A model generated the notes under the pieces. The model saw only the letters and a list, made by a program, of their open reading frames with translations. It searched no databases and was not told the origin of the DNA. DNA of 64,000 nucleotides from Gimesia chilikensis (lineage in GTDB: Bacteria > Planctomycetota > Planctomycetia > Planctomycetales > Planctomycetaceae): the NCBI RefSeq assembly GCF_007744075.1, contig NZ_CP036266.1:7282564-7346563 (forward strand), given 5' to 3'. Below are positions 1 through 9,512 of this stretch, one piece after another. The translations under genes and the position numbers were made by a program. Numbering within the stretch: position 1 is the first letter of the stretch; every line of letters starts with the position of its first letter.

Positions 1-759
1 ACCCGCCTCGTATTTATCGGGCTGGGTCAGGGGCTGGGTCTCTTCTTCGCTGCTGGTTCCTGTCCCGCCCTGCTTCAGGCTTTCGACCTGCTCCGCCAGA
101 TCGGCCCGGATATAAATCAGCCCTGTTCCCAAAGGCCCGAGCAGGCCCTTATGCCCGGGACAAGCCAGAAAGTCGATCGGCTGAGCGGAAACGTTCAAAG
201 GGAGATGCCCGACAGACTGTGCTGCGTCGACCAGAAAGAGTACCCCCGCCTCGCGTGCGATCTCTCCTACTTCGTTAATGGGTTGAATGCTGCCGGTGAC
301 ATTCGAAGCGTGGTTCAGAATGATGAGCCGGGTATTTTTGCGGAGTGCCTGTTTAAAAGCGAGCGGATCGACGACTGACTCTGCATTCGCGGGGATATAT
401 GTGACCTCCAGCCCCCAGCGCTGTTTCAGTGTCTGTAAGGGACGGAGCACGGAATTGTGCTCAACATCGGATGTAATGACATGATCGCCCGGGCGGAGCA
501 GACCATGAATCACTGTGTTGAGACTGTCGGTGCCATTAAACGTGAAACTTACTTCTTCAGGTCGGCTCGCCCCCAGGACTTCGGCTGCCAGCTTGCGGCA
601 CTGATCGACATCAGATTGTACCTCGACCGATTTTCGATAGGCCCCCCGGCCGACAGGTGCACCGCAGTGGCGATTGTATTCATCGATGGCGGTGTAAACT
701 GTCTCCGGCTTGGGATAGCTGGTCGCCGCGTTATCCAGATAGATCAACTGCTCGTTCAT
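1..759 (-). CDS. Class V aminotransferase / cysteine desulfurase family protein (C-terminus beyond window)
   Basis: Partial gene of 253 codons, open to the window edge. It starts with MNEQLIYLDNAATSYPKPE, the classic N-terminus of PLP-dependent cysteine desulfurase-like proteins. It carries the NHASNVTG segment and the PLP-lysine context ACPGHKGLLGPLGTG, with the Lys after His. The family removes sulfur from cysteine as a persulfide, or performs related PLP chemistry, in the cytoplasm. It lies 33 bp downstream of moaA on the same strand, so it may supply sulfur for molybdopterin; that is inferred from context only. The sequence resembles the broad IscS/SufS-like subfamily rather than IscS itself. 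The C-terminal third is not visible, so the sulfur-carrying Cys cannot be checked. Confidence 0.85.
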   Translation of the reverse strand, partial: MNEQLIYLDNAATSYPKPETVYTAIDEYNRHCGAPVGRGAYRKSVEVQSDVDQCRKLAAEVLGASRPEEVSFTFNGTDSLNTVIHGLLRPGDHVITSDVEHNSVLRPLQTLKQRWGLEVTYIPANAESVVDPLAFKQALRKNTRLIILNHASNVTGSIQPINEVGEIAREAGVLFLVDAAQSVGHLPLNVSAQPIDFLACPGHKGLLGPLGTGLIYIRADLAEQVESLKQGGTGTSSEEETQPLTQPDKYEAG

Positions 760-792
760 GAATCGTTCACCGTCAGGAAGGAACCTGCGAGA

Positions 793-1797
793 TCAGCCTC
801 CGATGGAATACATGGGACGATCGGGCTGGATGAAACGGGCGGTATTGATTTCGTGCCCCTCTTTTTTGGCAGCGATGCTCTTTTTCACGGCGTCGATGAC
901 TTCCGCATCAGGTGCGTCTGTACGGAAGAGTTTGCGGATATCGGTCTCATCCAGACTGAAAAGGCAGTTTCTTAACTTGCCGTCCGCTGTCAGGCGAAAC
1001 CGGTTACAGCTCATGCAGAAAGGGTTACTGATCGAGGCGATAAAACCAATTCGCCCGACGCCGTCTTCAAACACAAAGTCAGACGCGGGCGCACTTTTGT
1101 CGGTCTGCTCGACAGGTACCAGCGGCATGATCCCTTGCGTGAGGATTTCGCGGATCTCCTGTGCGAACAGAACCTTGTCGCGTTCCCATTTGTTATCTGC
1201 ATCGAGGGGCATGAATTCGATAAAGCGGATTTCCGCCCCGGTTTCCCGGGCCAGCTGGCCAAAGGGAACAATCTCATCTTCAGTGAGATTACGAATCGAG
1301 ACGGCATTGATTTTAATGGGATCAAAGCCAGCCGCGTGAGCAGCACGAATTCCTTCCCGCACTTTCTCGTAATCGTCCCGTCGGGTAATCTCCTGGAATT
1401 TCTGAGCGTTCAAAGCATCCAGGCTGATATTGATTCGCCTGAGCCCGGCATCGAACAGAGCTTGTGCGTATTGAGGCAACAGAATGCCGTTGGTCGTGAT
1501 CCCGATATCCTGAATACCGGGGATGTCGGCGATCATCTTGACCAGCTCGGGAATGTTCTTGCGAACCAGGGGCTCTCCCCCGGTCAGGCGGATTTTATTG
1601 ACCCCGAGCGGGGCCACCAGTCGCACGAAACGTACGATTTCTTCAAAGGAGAGGATCTTGCTGCGGTGGACAAACTGGACATCTTCCGAAGGCATGCAGT
1701 AAAAGCAGCGGATATTACAGCGATCGGTAACGCTGATTCTCAGGTTGTTATGCGCCCGTCCGAATGAATCGATGAGCTGATTCTGCAGTTCCATCAA
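793..1797 (-). CDS. moaA: GTP 3',8-cyclase (radical SAM)
   Basis: 334 aa, the usual MoaA length. The radical-SAM motif CNIRCFYC lies near residue 27 and provides three Cys for the SAM-binding 4Fe-4S cluster. The C-terminal second cluster is visible as CMSCNR followed about 13 residues later by RNCLF. The protein ends in the conserved Gly-Gly tail (SIGG) needed for catalysis. It converts GTP to 3',8-cyclo-dihydro-GTP, the first committed step of molybdopterin synthesis, normally together with MoaC. MoaC is not in the window. It follows moaD and moaE on the minus strand. The 100-bp gap upstream holds a possible -10 (TATAAT, 1872 to 1867), so a promoter of its own is possible. Confidence 0.95.
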   Translation of the reverse strand: MMELQNQLIDSFGRAHNNLRISVTDRCNIRCFYCMPSEDVQFVHRSKILSFEEIVRFVRLVAPLGVNKIRLTGGEPLVRKNIPELVKMIADIPGIQDIGITTNGILLPQYAQALFDAGLRRINISLDALNAQKFQEITRRDDYEKVREGIRAAHAAGFDPIKINAVSIRNLTEDEIVPFGQLARETGAEIRFIEFMPLDADNKWERDKVLFAQEIREILTQGIMPLVPVEQTDKSAPASDFVFEDGVGRIGFIASISNPFCMSCNRFRLTADGKLRNCLFSLDETDIRKLFRTDAPDAEVIDAVKKSIAAKKEGHEINTARFIQPDRPMYSIGG

Positions 1798-1897
1798 TGC
1801 CTCTCGCGTTTGACGTCGGTTAAACGCTGACGTGGTTATTAAGATCCAATGATTAGTCTATCTACTATTATAGCCGCGACCTGTGATTCCAAAGGAA

Positions 1898-2329
1898 TTA
1901 TTCTGCCGTGACCCCCGGATGTTCCCATTCCGTGGTCCCGTCGGCCCAGTTCTCTTTTTTCCAGATAGGAACAATTTCTTTGAGACGATCAATCAGAAAC
2001 CGCCCCGCCTCGAATGCTTCACTGCGATGAGCCGAGCTGACAGCGATCGCCACACTGATTTCTCCCAGCGTCAGATGCCCGACGCGATGTTCAATGCCGA
2101 TTAAATGCACGTCCCATTTCGCGCGGGCTTCGTCGATCAACTGCTGCATCGTTTTATAAGCCATCTCCGGGTACGCTTCGTAGTCGAGCGCGACGGTCTG
2201 CTTGCCCTGGGTCATTTCCCGGACCGTCCCCATGAACAGCACCACGGCACCACAGGCATTCGAACGAACCTGTTCGGTCAGGGCAGTGTAGTCAATCGGT
2301 TCTTCTACAATCGCAATCGAGTCGGGCAT
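1898..2329 (-). CDS. moaE: Molybdopterin synthase catalytic subunit
   Basis: 143 aa, typical for MoaE. Visible family features are GAVVLFMGTVRE near residue 28, the HRVGHL block, the SSAHRSEAF block and the C-terminal PIWKKENWADG segment containing the catalytic lysines. It accepts sulfur from the MoaD C-terminal thiocarboxylate to turn precursor Z (cPMP) into molybdopterin, as a MoaD2-MoaE2 heterotetramer in the cytoplasm. moaD lies 37 bp upstream on the same strand, as expected for co-expressed subunits. Confidence 0.95.
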   Translation of the reverse strand: MPDSIAIVEEPIDYTALTEQVRSNACGAVVLFMGTVREMTQGKQTVALDYEAYPEMAYKTMQQLIDEARAKWDVHLIGIEHRVGHLTLGEISVAIAVSSAHRSEAFEAGRFLIDRLKEIVPIWKKENWADGTTEWEHPGVTAE

Positions 2330-2366
2330 GATGCTCCCAGTTTTAATGTTTTTTTACTCGGACGAG

Positions 2367-2621
2367 TCATCCACCGCTTACCGGCGGGAAACAGGCGATT
2401 TCCTGTTCTGCGGTGAGTGGCTGTTCTTCGCCTGCATAGGCATTGTCGATGGCGATAAACAGTTGACCGCTCAAGGATTGCAGTTCGGGATACTGTTCTG
2501 CAATCGCAGACCGTAGCCTGGCTACCGTCATGTTTTCAACAGCTTTGACGCTGATGGTATCACTGCCGGCCAGTTCCCGGGCTCGGGCAAATAATCGGAC
2601 CTGAATGGAGGAGGCTGTCAT
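2367..2621 (-). CDS. moaD: Molybdopterin synthase sulfur carrier subunit
   Basis: 84 aa ubiquitin-like beta-grasp protein ending in PPVSGG. The exposed C-terminal Gly-Gly is adenylated and thiocarboxylated to carry sulfur to MoaE. It begins IQVRLFARARELAG, a standard MoaD opening. Its start codon overlaps the stop of the upstream FAD/Fe-S oxidoreductase by 4 bp (ATGA type), so the two are very probably translationally coupled. Length and ends match the family and nothing is missing. Confidence 0.93.
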   Translation of the reverse strand: MTASSIQVRLFARARELAGSDTISVKAVENMTVARLRSAIAEQYPELQSLSGQLFIAIDNAYAGEEQPLTAEQEIACFPPVSGG

Positions 2622-5596
2622 GATATGACCAGTTTTTTCTTCTGGGGCTGCAAAAACCGTTCGAGTTCCGGCATGAGTCCATAAGAAAGCGCCAGTAGCT
2701 TGATCGGATGAATGGTGGGAATCGCAGATTCCTGTTCCATCTGCATTTTACAGCTGCTGCACTCCGTCGCACCCGCGTGAACATTCGTTATTTTCATATG
2801 ATCGATCAACTCCTGACCGATCTGCTTGGAAGTCTCAAAGGTTTCCCGGGCCAGGCCGTAAGTACCAGCCATACCCGAGCAACCTTTTTCAATTGTATTC
2901 ACCTGCAGCTCAGGAATCAAAGCGAGAAGCTCTTTCAGAGCGGACCGCGACGATAAAGCCTTGATATGACAGGGGGTATGATAATCCAGTTCCATCGCCA
3001 GTCGACCAAAATCGGTCCTCAGACGACCTGCATCACGCCGCTCCCACAGATATTCTCCCGCTTCCAGTACCTGGCTCGCGATTACCTCGCTGTCTTCTCC
3101 GGGGACCAGCATCGGATATTCCTGCTTGAGACAGATGGCGGCTGCCGGCTCGGTACAGACGATGCGATGCCCTTCGCGGGCGAATTCACTCAAGATCTGA
3201 ATGTTTTCCTTGGCCAGGCCACGGGCCGCAATCAGATCCCCTGCCGACACCATCGCCATGCCAGAAGCAAGCTGCAGAGGCGGGACGTAAACCGGAATCT
3301 GGTTATGTTGCAGAATGGCCAACAGGGCATGCGCGAGTTCTGGATCATGGTAGTTGGCGTAGTAATCGACGAAAAAGATCACAAGATCGGGGTCGCTTCC
3401 CGGCCGAGGGCGTTTTGTCAGTTTGCGGGGAACCGACCGTAGAAATGACCTACGGGAGAACAGGGGTAACTTTCGGTGCCGATGAATGCCCATCATCTTT
3501 TCCATGACCCAGCGGGCCGTCGAATTGTTGATCGCCCAGTTGGCAGCCATGGAGAGGGTACTACCGAGCGCACCGAAGGAATGGGCGCGGGAGAGAATCC
3601 AGTCTGTATGGTCGAGCCCATTGGCAGAAACGTAAGCGGCCTTGGCTTCAATGGCCATCTGTGGAATATTCACCGAGGAAGGACAGTCGAGCACGCACTG
3701 CTTACAGTTCACGCAGGTATCCGCGAGTCGCTTGGTATCCTGGGAGGAGAGTTCATTAGGATGAATGGCTCCCGAGAGCAGACCGCGAAACAGGTTGGCC
3801 TTGGCGCGGGGTGATGCTTCTTCGACAGGCTCAATCCGGAAGACGGGACACATGCGGGAACCGTCATCCTGACGACGACAGGAACCACAGCCATTACAAC
3901 GACTGGCCTCGTTCTGCAGTTCCTGGGGCGTCCAGCCCAACTGCAGGTCGATCAGTTCGGGAAATTTTTCAGGCACGGGACGCAGGTTGCGAATGGTCAC
4001 GTGAGGATCATCGTTGATGATCTTGCCGGGATTGAGCAGGTTACTGGGATCGAAGATATCTTTGACTTCGCGGAAGACACGATACAGATCGCCGTACTGG
4101 GAACGGAGGAACGCCGTGCGTGCCAGACCGTCGCCATGCTCTCCACTGATGGTCCCGTTAACGGAAAAGACCGTCTGGTAGAGATCGCGGGCAATGCTTT
4201 CCAGAATGGGGGCATTCTGCTCGGTCAGAGCAGGCAGAAAGGGCCTCAGGTGAATCTGCCCCGAGGCGGCGTGTGCGTAAAACGTAGCAGTCACCTCGTG
4301 GCGTTGAAAGACTTTCTGCGCTTTCTGTGAGAACTCGTTAAGCCGTTCCGGAGGCACCGCGATATCTTCGACAAAGGGCTGTGGTCGGGACTCCCCTGGG
4401 AGACGACTGAGTGAAGGCACTACCTTTTGAGGCAGCGACCAGAGAAAATCGACCTCGTCCGGCTGATGGGTTTCCATCGCCACCACCACGCGGGAGTTAA
4501 TGTTTTTTACAGCCAGCGTGACATTGTGCAGACGCTGCTGAACCTGGGCATCACTGAAGCCTACCTGCTCTACGAGCAGTGCCGCTTCGGCTGCAGGTGA
4601 AATCAGTGAAGCGAAGCGGGGATCAGCGTCCCGTGCCAGCGACAACAAACGACGGTCGAGCAGGTCGCATGCCGAGGGTTGCTCTTGGATGATGGTCTGC
4701 ACGGCTTTGATCGCAGAGGAGAGATCCCCGAACAGAAGCAGCGCCACGCCGCGATGAGCGGGTAACGGAGAAACGTGCAGAATCGCCGAGGTGAACAAGC
4801 CGAGTGTTCCTTCGGATCCCACGAGCATCCGCGCCAGGTTGAGGTGCTCCCGTGATTTAATCCCTTTGAGAAAGTAGCCGCTGCAGTTGGGAATTCCGGT
4901 ACGCTGCTTCTCCTGAATGAGCTGAGCATTATCGGTGAGCAGCTTCGACATTTTACTCAAAATCGTCCGTCGGGCCTGTTCGCCACGTACTTCGGGGGAC
5001 GGTTCACTGAGCAGAGAAGTACTCGAACCGGCGACAGGCTGATTGAGAATCGACAGACTTTCGTTTCCCACATCAAAGCAGGTTCCGTCTGCCAGCACGA
5101 CTTCAATGCGATTGACATGATCGCGGGTCGAACCGACGCGAATTGCCCGAGAGCCAGCAGCATCAATGGCCAGCATGCTGCCGACAGTCGTGACCTCTGT
5201 ATTGGATGGATCCGGAGGGAAATAGAGGCCCAGCGGTTTGAGATAGCGATTGAGACGCGCATGGACCACACCGGGCTGGACCAGAATCAGATTGTCATTG
5301 AGCAGTTCAAATCCGGTCATGAACCGCGAGCAGTCAATTACAATTCCGGTGCCGATCGCATCTCCGACCAGGCCCGTTCCTGCACCACGGGGAATGATGG
5401 GGATATGCATCTCAGAGGCATACCGGGCGATGGCGATCATATCCTCGCGATCGCGGGGATAGGCGACACAGAGGGGAGGCAGCTGATAGAGGCTGGCATC
5501 GCTGGAGTAAATGGACAACGACACCGGATCGCATCGCACATCGCCTGCAATCAGGCTGGAGAGATCTTCTGCGATTCGTTGCTGTTGACGGTCCAA
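2618..5596 (-). CDS. Fused FAD-linked oxidase and Fe-S/CCG-domain oxidoreductase (D-lactate/2-hydroxyacid dehydrogenase type)
   Basis: 992 aa. Residues ~40-270 form a PCMH/VAO-type FAD domain (PRGAGTGLVGDAI, residues 70-82), residues ~280-525 a FAD-oxidase C-terminal domain (NGTISGEHGDGLAR). Two 4Fe-4S motifs follow: CNGCGSCRR at 567 with a Cys at 583, and CVNCKQCVLDCP at 628-639. The last ~270 residues are GlpC/LldE-like with two CCG-like motifs (TPCHIKAL and ECSSCKMQ). Homologous fusions oxidise D-lactate, glycolate or 2-hydroxyglutarate and pass electrons to a quinone or cytochrome. The substrate here cannot be read from sequence. It heads the molybdopterin operon. An insertion rich in Ser and Glu at residues ~185-210 is unusual within the FAD domain. 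Confidence 0.85.
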   Translation of the reverse strand: MDRQQQRIAEDLSSLIAGDVRCDPVSLSIYSSDASLYQLPPLCVAYPRDREDMIAIARYASEMHIPIIPRGAGTGLVGDAIGTGIVIDCSRFMTGFELLNDNLILVQPGVVHARLNRYLKPLGLYFPPDPSNTEVTTVGSMLAIDAAGSRAIRVGSTRDHVNRIEVVLADGTCFDVGNESLSILNQPVAGSSTSLLSEPSPEVRGEQARRTILSKMSKLLTDNAQLIQEKQRTGIPNCSGYFLKGIKSREHLNLARMLVGSEGTLGLFTSAILHVSPLPAHRGVALLLFGDLSSAIKAVQTIIQEQPSACDLLDRRLLSLARDADPRFASLISPAAEAALLVEQVGFSDAQVQQRLHNVTLAVKNINSRVVVAMETHQPDEVDFLWSLPQKVVPSLSRLPGESRPQPFVEDIAVPPERLNEFSQKAQKVFQRHEVTATFYAHAASGQIHLRPFLPALTEQNAPILESIARDLYQTVFSVNGTISGEHGDGLARTAFLRSQYGDLYRVFREVKDIFDPSNLLNPGKIINDDPHVTIRNLRPVPEKFPELIDLQLGWTPQELQNEASRCNGCGSCRRQDDGSRMCPVFRIEPVEEASPRAKANLFRGLLSGAIHPNELSSQDTKRLADTCVNCKQCVLDCPSSVNIPQMAIEAKAAYVSANGLDHTDWILSRAHSFGALGSTLSMAANWAINNSTARWVMEKMMGIHRHRKLPLFSRRSFLRSVPRKLTKRPRPGSDPDLVIFFVDYYANYHDPELAHALLAILQHNQIPVYVPPLQLASGMAMVSAGDLIAARGLAKENIQILSEFAREGHRIVCTEPAAAICLKQEYPMLVPGEDSEVIASQVLEAGEYLWERRDAGRLRTDFGRLAMELDYHTPCHIKALSSRSALKELLALIPELQVNTIEKGCSGMAGTYGLARETFETSKQIGQELIDHMKITNVHAGATECSSCKMQMEQESAIPTIHPIKLLALSYGLMPELERFLQPQKKKLVIS

Positions 5597-5852
5597 AGTA
5601 ACTGACTCTCAGGTTGAAATAATTCGCAAGCAGGTTCGAGGCTTGGGACAGCCTGTATTGTACGCGAAGGCGGGTCAGAGTTTGAATAGTCAATTGACCG
5701 AAACGATCCGACCTAAGCGAATTCGAAGACTGCTGCGCAAGAACCCGCAGAACAGGCTTATTCCGCAAGCGCTCTGCAGATCCCCCTGAAGCAGCAGATT
5801 AACCAGGCACACGTCAACAGCCCCAGTGAAGCCTGTACACGCCCTTCCGATC

Positions 5853-6881
5853 TCAGTCTGACCCTTTTCCAAAGCTCGAAGTATCACGAGACTGCTGCGA
5901 CAGCCAGGCGCAGGCTGGTTCCGGTAACCCTTCATGCCCCCCTTCAAAAATGGTGACGCGGGCCTGCCCCGACTTGCGACGGAGATGAATATCGCGGCCA
6001 TAGGTCTCGTCAGGGGTCTCATCAGCAGACTGAGGCTTCGTGAGTTTCCCCTGGTCCCATAATTGTTGCATTTCTGCATCAGTGATTAGGGGGCTGTTAT
6101 TCTTTTTCGCCAACTGGTTATAGGCTTTCAGCGTGTGCATGAAAGGTACGGAACCGGTCTGGCCATCAGTGACACCGGCGTTGAGATCCAGCGGTACTTC
6201 ACTGGCATTCGCAATCCAGTACAAAGGGGAGCGGTCACGGTACTGGGCATCTACTTCTTTGCTGGTTCCGGGTTTGGCAGTCAGCGACTTGAGAATCATC
6301 TGGGCATACCGCTGGGGTTTCCCATCTTTGACGTGGAAGCGATACCAGTCCGCGAGATCACTGATGCCGACCCAGGCCGAAGCGGCAGAGAAACGATCCG
6401 GATGATGACCAACCATGAGCATTGTCATGTGTCCGCCCCCCGAAGAACCCGCCAGGTAGATTCGCGACTGATCGACATCGTAGTGTTGAATGACATAGTC
6501 GATCGCATCGAGAATGTCCTGTCGAGCCAGGTGAGAACCACAGGCTTCCGGCTGCTGATTGACGCCCCGGAAGTTGGGGTGCAGGTAAATCCACCCCCGC
6601 TGCTGTGCCTCTTTGAGCCACTTGGCGTTGTTCTGCTTATAATTGCCACTCCAGGAATGCAGGAAGACAAACAATGGTGTGGGACTGGATTTCGCAGACT
6701 TCGGCGCCCAGATGAGTGACGGCTGCATACTCTGATCCAGCGAGCTTTTGACTTCAATCTTTGTGAGAACCGGATTGTCCGCCGGCTGTGCTTCAGGCGA
6801 CTTTTCTGCAGCGGTCAATGCTTGAACGCCAGACAAACCCCAGGCCAGCATCAGGGCGACGGAACATAATTTTCGGAACAT
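5853..6881 (-). CDS. Exported alpha/beta hydrolase (prolyl oligopeptidase/esterase type)
   Basis: 342 aa from the chosen ATG, which has a good Shine-Dalgarno (GAGGAG) and places a hydrophobic signal peptide (CSVALMLAWGLSGVQA) at the N-terminus. An upstream in-frame start would add ten residues. The nucleophile elbow is AGSSGGGHM, a G-x-S-x-G serine hydrolase motif, after an oxyanion-type HSWSGNYKQ segment. The acid is probably the Asp of GVTDGQTG, and the His that of EGGHEGLP. It is likely a periplasmic esterase or peptidase of the S9/feruloyl esterase type. The exact substrate is unknown. A small exported protein gene lies upstream on the same strand. Confidence 0.8.
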   Translation of the reverse strand: MFRKLCSVALMLAWGLSGVQALTAAEKSPEAQPADNPVLTKIEVKSSLDQSMQPSLIWAPKSAKSSPTPLFVFLHSWSGNYKQNNAKWLKEAQQRGWIYLHPNFRGVNQQPEACGSHLARQDILDAIDYVIQHYDVDQSRIYLAGSSGGGHMTMLMVGHHPDRFSAASAWVGISDLADWYRFHVKDGKPQRYAQMILKSLTAKPGTSKEVDAQYRDRSPLYWIANASEVPLDLNAGVTDGQTGSVPFMHTLKAYNQLAKKNNSPLITDAEMQQLWDQGKLTKPQSADETPDETYGRDIHLRRKSGQARVTIFEGGHEGLPEPACAWLSQQSRDTSSFGKGSD

Positions 6882-6920
6882 CAATGGGAACTCCTCAGTT
6901 AGCTGAATCAAAGGCTGCTG

Positions 6921-7412
6921 TTACTTGTCGTTTTCAGAATCGGTTTTCTCTTTGGCGTACTCAATTTTACCCCAGAGGTTTCCGCCCACTTTACCGTGCT
7001 GCCAGGTCCCCGCATAACGACCATCGTAGAACATGACCCGGGAAGTGAATGCGTTACCGAGACCGGGGATCGAAATATTCGTCAGTGAGATCACCGGAGT
7101 GTCGCCGGCCCAGTAGACATTCAGTGGGATCGGGACATTGACATCGTTGTCACCGTACTTGATACGGGCTGTCAAGACCCACTGGTCACCCTGCAGTTTT
7201 TTGGCTGAGGCGATTTCATAGCGTTCCTCACGGAGTGGGTTTCCGTTCTCTCTGCCATCAATAGTAAAATGCCCCACCAGCGTGGCACCCGACATCTCTT
7301 TTTCGAATTTCTTTTCCAGTTCCGCCTGCTGAGTGGAATCGTCGGCGAACGCAGCACTCAGAGACAACATCATTACACAGACTGCCAGTGAACTTTTCTT
7401 GAGAAAACTCAT
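6921..7412 (-). CDS. Exported hypothetical protein
   Basis: 163 aa with a clear signal peptide (Lys-Lys then AVCVMMLSLSAAFA, cleavage probably before DDSTQQ). The mature part is rich in beta-type sequence (HFTIDGRENG, TARIKYGDNDVNVPIP) and ends in a charged tail. I recognise no catalytic motif; a lipocalin/calycin-like small beta-barrel is possible. It sits 39 bp upstream of the alpha/beta hydrolase on the same strand, so the two may be co-transcribed. It is divergent from mazG, leaving about 100 bp for both promoters. Confidence 0.7.
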   Translation of the reverse strand: MSFLKKSSLAVCVMMLSLSAAFADDSTQQAELEKKFEKEMSGATLVGHFTIDGRENGNPLREERYEIASAKKLQGDQWVLTARIKYGDNDVNVPIPLNVYWAGDTPVISLTNISIPGLGNAFTSRVMFYDGRYAGTWQHGKVGGNLWGKIEYAKEKTDSENDK

Positions 7413-7519
7413 GATTTATGCCTCATCGATTGGTTGTGAATTTTCAGGAACAAGCGAATTCGCTACGATACATTCATCCTACACGATCCGAGCCTTCAGG
7501 TGAATCATACGGTAGCACA

Positions 7520-8458
7520 ATGACAGATTCTGTCCCCCCAGCCCGATCCGAGAACACCCAGGGTAGCTCCGCTCCCCTGCCGGGTACTCCTCCCGATTAT
7601 AGCATTCTAACCCCCGCCTTTGAAAAGCTTTGCGACGTGATTGCCCGACTGCGATCGCCGGAAGGCTGTCCCTGGGACCGGGCACAGACGCTGGAAACGA
7701 TCAAGCCCTATACCCTCGAGGAGACCTACGAACTGCTGGAAGCCATCGATTCGGGCAATGATCAGCATATCATCGAGGAACTCGGGGACCTGCTGCTGCA
7801 GATTGTGCTCGACTCTCAGATCGCGGCGGACGAAGGTCGCTTTGATTTGACTCATGTAGTTGACCGCCTGACCCGCAAGATGATTGAACGTCATCCGCAT
7901 GTGTTCGGTGACGTGAGTGCGGAAACGCCGGATGAAGTCCGCAAAAACTGGGACCAGATCAAAGACCAGGAAAAACAGCGACGCTCAATCTTTGATGGCC
8001 TGCCCGAGGCACTGCCGGCTTTGGCTCGTGCATCACGGGTCGCGGAGAAAGCGGCCAAGGTGGGTTATGATTTCCCTCACCGCGACATGCTGTTTGATAA
8101 ACTGCGGGAAGAAATTCAGGAACTGGCAGACGAACTGTTTCATGATGGACGACTGCCTGAAACACCAGCTACCGTGGAAGCGGAAGTCATTGCGGACCAG
8201 GAACTGGACGATCCTGAACTGCAGGCCCGGGTGGAAGGCGAACTGGGAGACATCCTGTTTGTGGTCGCGAACATTGCCCGTCGCTGGAAGATCAACCCGG
8301 AAGAAGCCCTGCGAAAAAGTAATCGCAAGTTCCAGGCGCGGGTCCAGAAAATCGAACAGGCCCTGGAAACGGAAGGCCGCTCAATCCAGGAAGCGACTTT
8401 GCAGGAGATGGAAGCTATCTACCAGGCAGTCAAACAGCAGGAACGTGCACAGCGCTGA
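7520..8458 (+). CDS. mazG: Nucleoside triphosphate pyrophosphohydrolase
   Basis: 312 aa with the ATG chosen here; an in-frame start 102 bp upstream exists, but the added residues do not look like family sequence. The core is unmistakable: [12 protein letters not shown] followed by [12 protein letters not shown] and [10 protein letters not shown], the acidic EExxE/ELGD metal-binding signature of all-alpha NTP pyrophosphatases, and a second MazG unit with [10 protein letters not shown] near residue 255. It hydrolyses (d)NTPs to NMP and pyrophosphate in the cytoplasm, cleaning the nucleotide pool or tuning the stringent response. An acidic insertion ([17 protein letters not shown]) lies between the two halves. 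There is no toxin partner beside it. Confidence 0.92.
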   Translation: MTDSVPPARSENTQGSSAPLPGTPPDYSILTPAFEKLCDVIARLRSPEGCPWDRAQTLETIKPYTLEETYELLEAIDSGNDQHIIEELGDLLLQIVLDSQIAADEGRFDLTHVVDRLTRKMIERHPHVFGDVSAETPDEVRKNWDQIKDQEKQRRSIFDGLPEALPALARASRVAEKAAKVGYDFPHRDMLFDKLREEIQELADELFHDGRLPETPATVEAEVIADQELDDPELQARVEGELGDILFVVANIARRWKINPEEALRKSNRKFQARVQKIEQALETEGRSIQEATLQEMEAIYQAVKQQERAQR

Positions 8459-8464
8459 AGCAAT

Positions 8465-9421
8465 TTAGAACGGCAGATCGACGCCGAGCCCTTCTTGCAG
8501 TGCATACTCATAAACCTGAACGCCCATCGCGACATCTTCGGCTGCAATGCCTACCGACTTGAACAGAGTCACCTGATCGTCGGTAGCCCGTCCGGTTTCG
8601 CGTTCGGCGACGATCTCTGAGAGATTGTGCATCAGCCGCCAGTCCGTGATTCCATCGTCGACCGGCTGCATGAAGTCGCCGGCTTCGATCTTACACTGTT
8701 CGATGTCGTCACAGACAATCACATCGGCCCGTTTAATCGTGGTGCGATCAATTTCACGACGGCTGCGGTGATTTGAACCGACGACATTCAAATGCGTCCC
8801 TTCATCCAGAACCCGTCCATCGAAGAGGGGGGCCTTGGCGGTGGTGGCGCAAATCACAATGTCTTTTTCAGCTGCCGTCTCGTCGGGGGTATGACAGGCA
8901 CTGACTTCGACATCACAGAGTTCGGTCATTTCTTCAGCGAAGCGGCTGCAGTTTTCGTAGTTGCGCGAATAGACCTGCACGAAGTCAATCTTGCGGGTCA
9001 TACAGATGGCCTGCAATTGAGTCCGTGCCTGCAGTCCGGAACCAAACAGACCGACGACCTTGGAATCCGGGCGAGCCATGAATTCGGTAGCGACAGCACT
9101 GGCTGCGCCGGTGCGTAGCTGGCCGAGAAAATCGGCTTCGATCAAGGCCCGCATCTCGCCCGATTCCTGATCGTAGATCGCTACGTGAAAGCGGGCTGAC
9201 TCTTTGGTGGTGGTATATGCTTTCCAGCCGACGTAGTTCAGATACTCATTGGCGGCAGACATGGTATGCAGCATGACGCCTGGAGCCCGCACCCGTTGTC
9301 TAGGGGCATTCATCACTCGCCCGCTTGCGATTTCTTTGAAAACCTTGTGCGTGATGAGAATGGATTTCTCCATGTCCATCAGGGAACGGACATCGTCTTC
9401 GGAGATATAGAGAGCCGCCAT
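8465..9421 (-). CDS. Ornithine cyclodeaminase / mu-crystallin family protein
   Basis: 318 aa, full family length. It shows the substrate-side segment YVGWKAYTT, the conserved ALIEADFLGQLRTGAASAVAT block and the Rossmann nucleotide motif VGLFGSGLQA, then FKSVGIAAED near the C-terminus. Members use NAD(P) to deaminate and cyclise ornithine to proline, reduce ketimines, or dehydrogenate N-substituted amino acids. The specific reaction cannot be told here. It converges on mazG with only 6 bp between stops. Confidence 0.88.
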   Translation of the reverse strand: MAALYISEDDVRSLMDMEKSILITHKVFKEIASGRVMNAPRQRVRAPGVMLHTMSAANEYLNYVGWKAYTTTKESARFHVAIYDQESGEMRALIEADFLGQLRTGAASAVATEFMARPDSKVVGLFGSGLQARTQLQAICMTRKIDFVQVYSRNYENCSRFAEEMTELCDVEVSACHTPDETAAEKDIVICATTAKAPLFDGRVLDEGTHLNVVGSNHRSRREIDRTTIKRADVIVCDDIEQCKIEAGDFMQPVDDGITDWRLMHNLSEIVAERETGRATDDQVTLFKSVGIAAEDVAMGVQVYEYALQEGLGVDLPF

Positions 9422-9512
9422 CTACGGTTACCTTTCCATGGACATTTCGGAAATCAGCAGAACCAGCGTGCCTGTCGAGAGTTATACAAACGACGCAACA
9501 GTCAGTTACACG

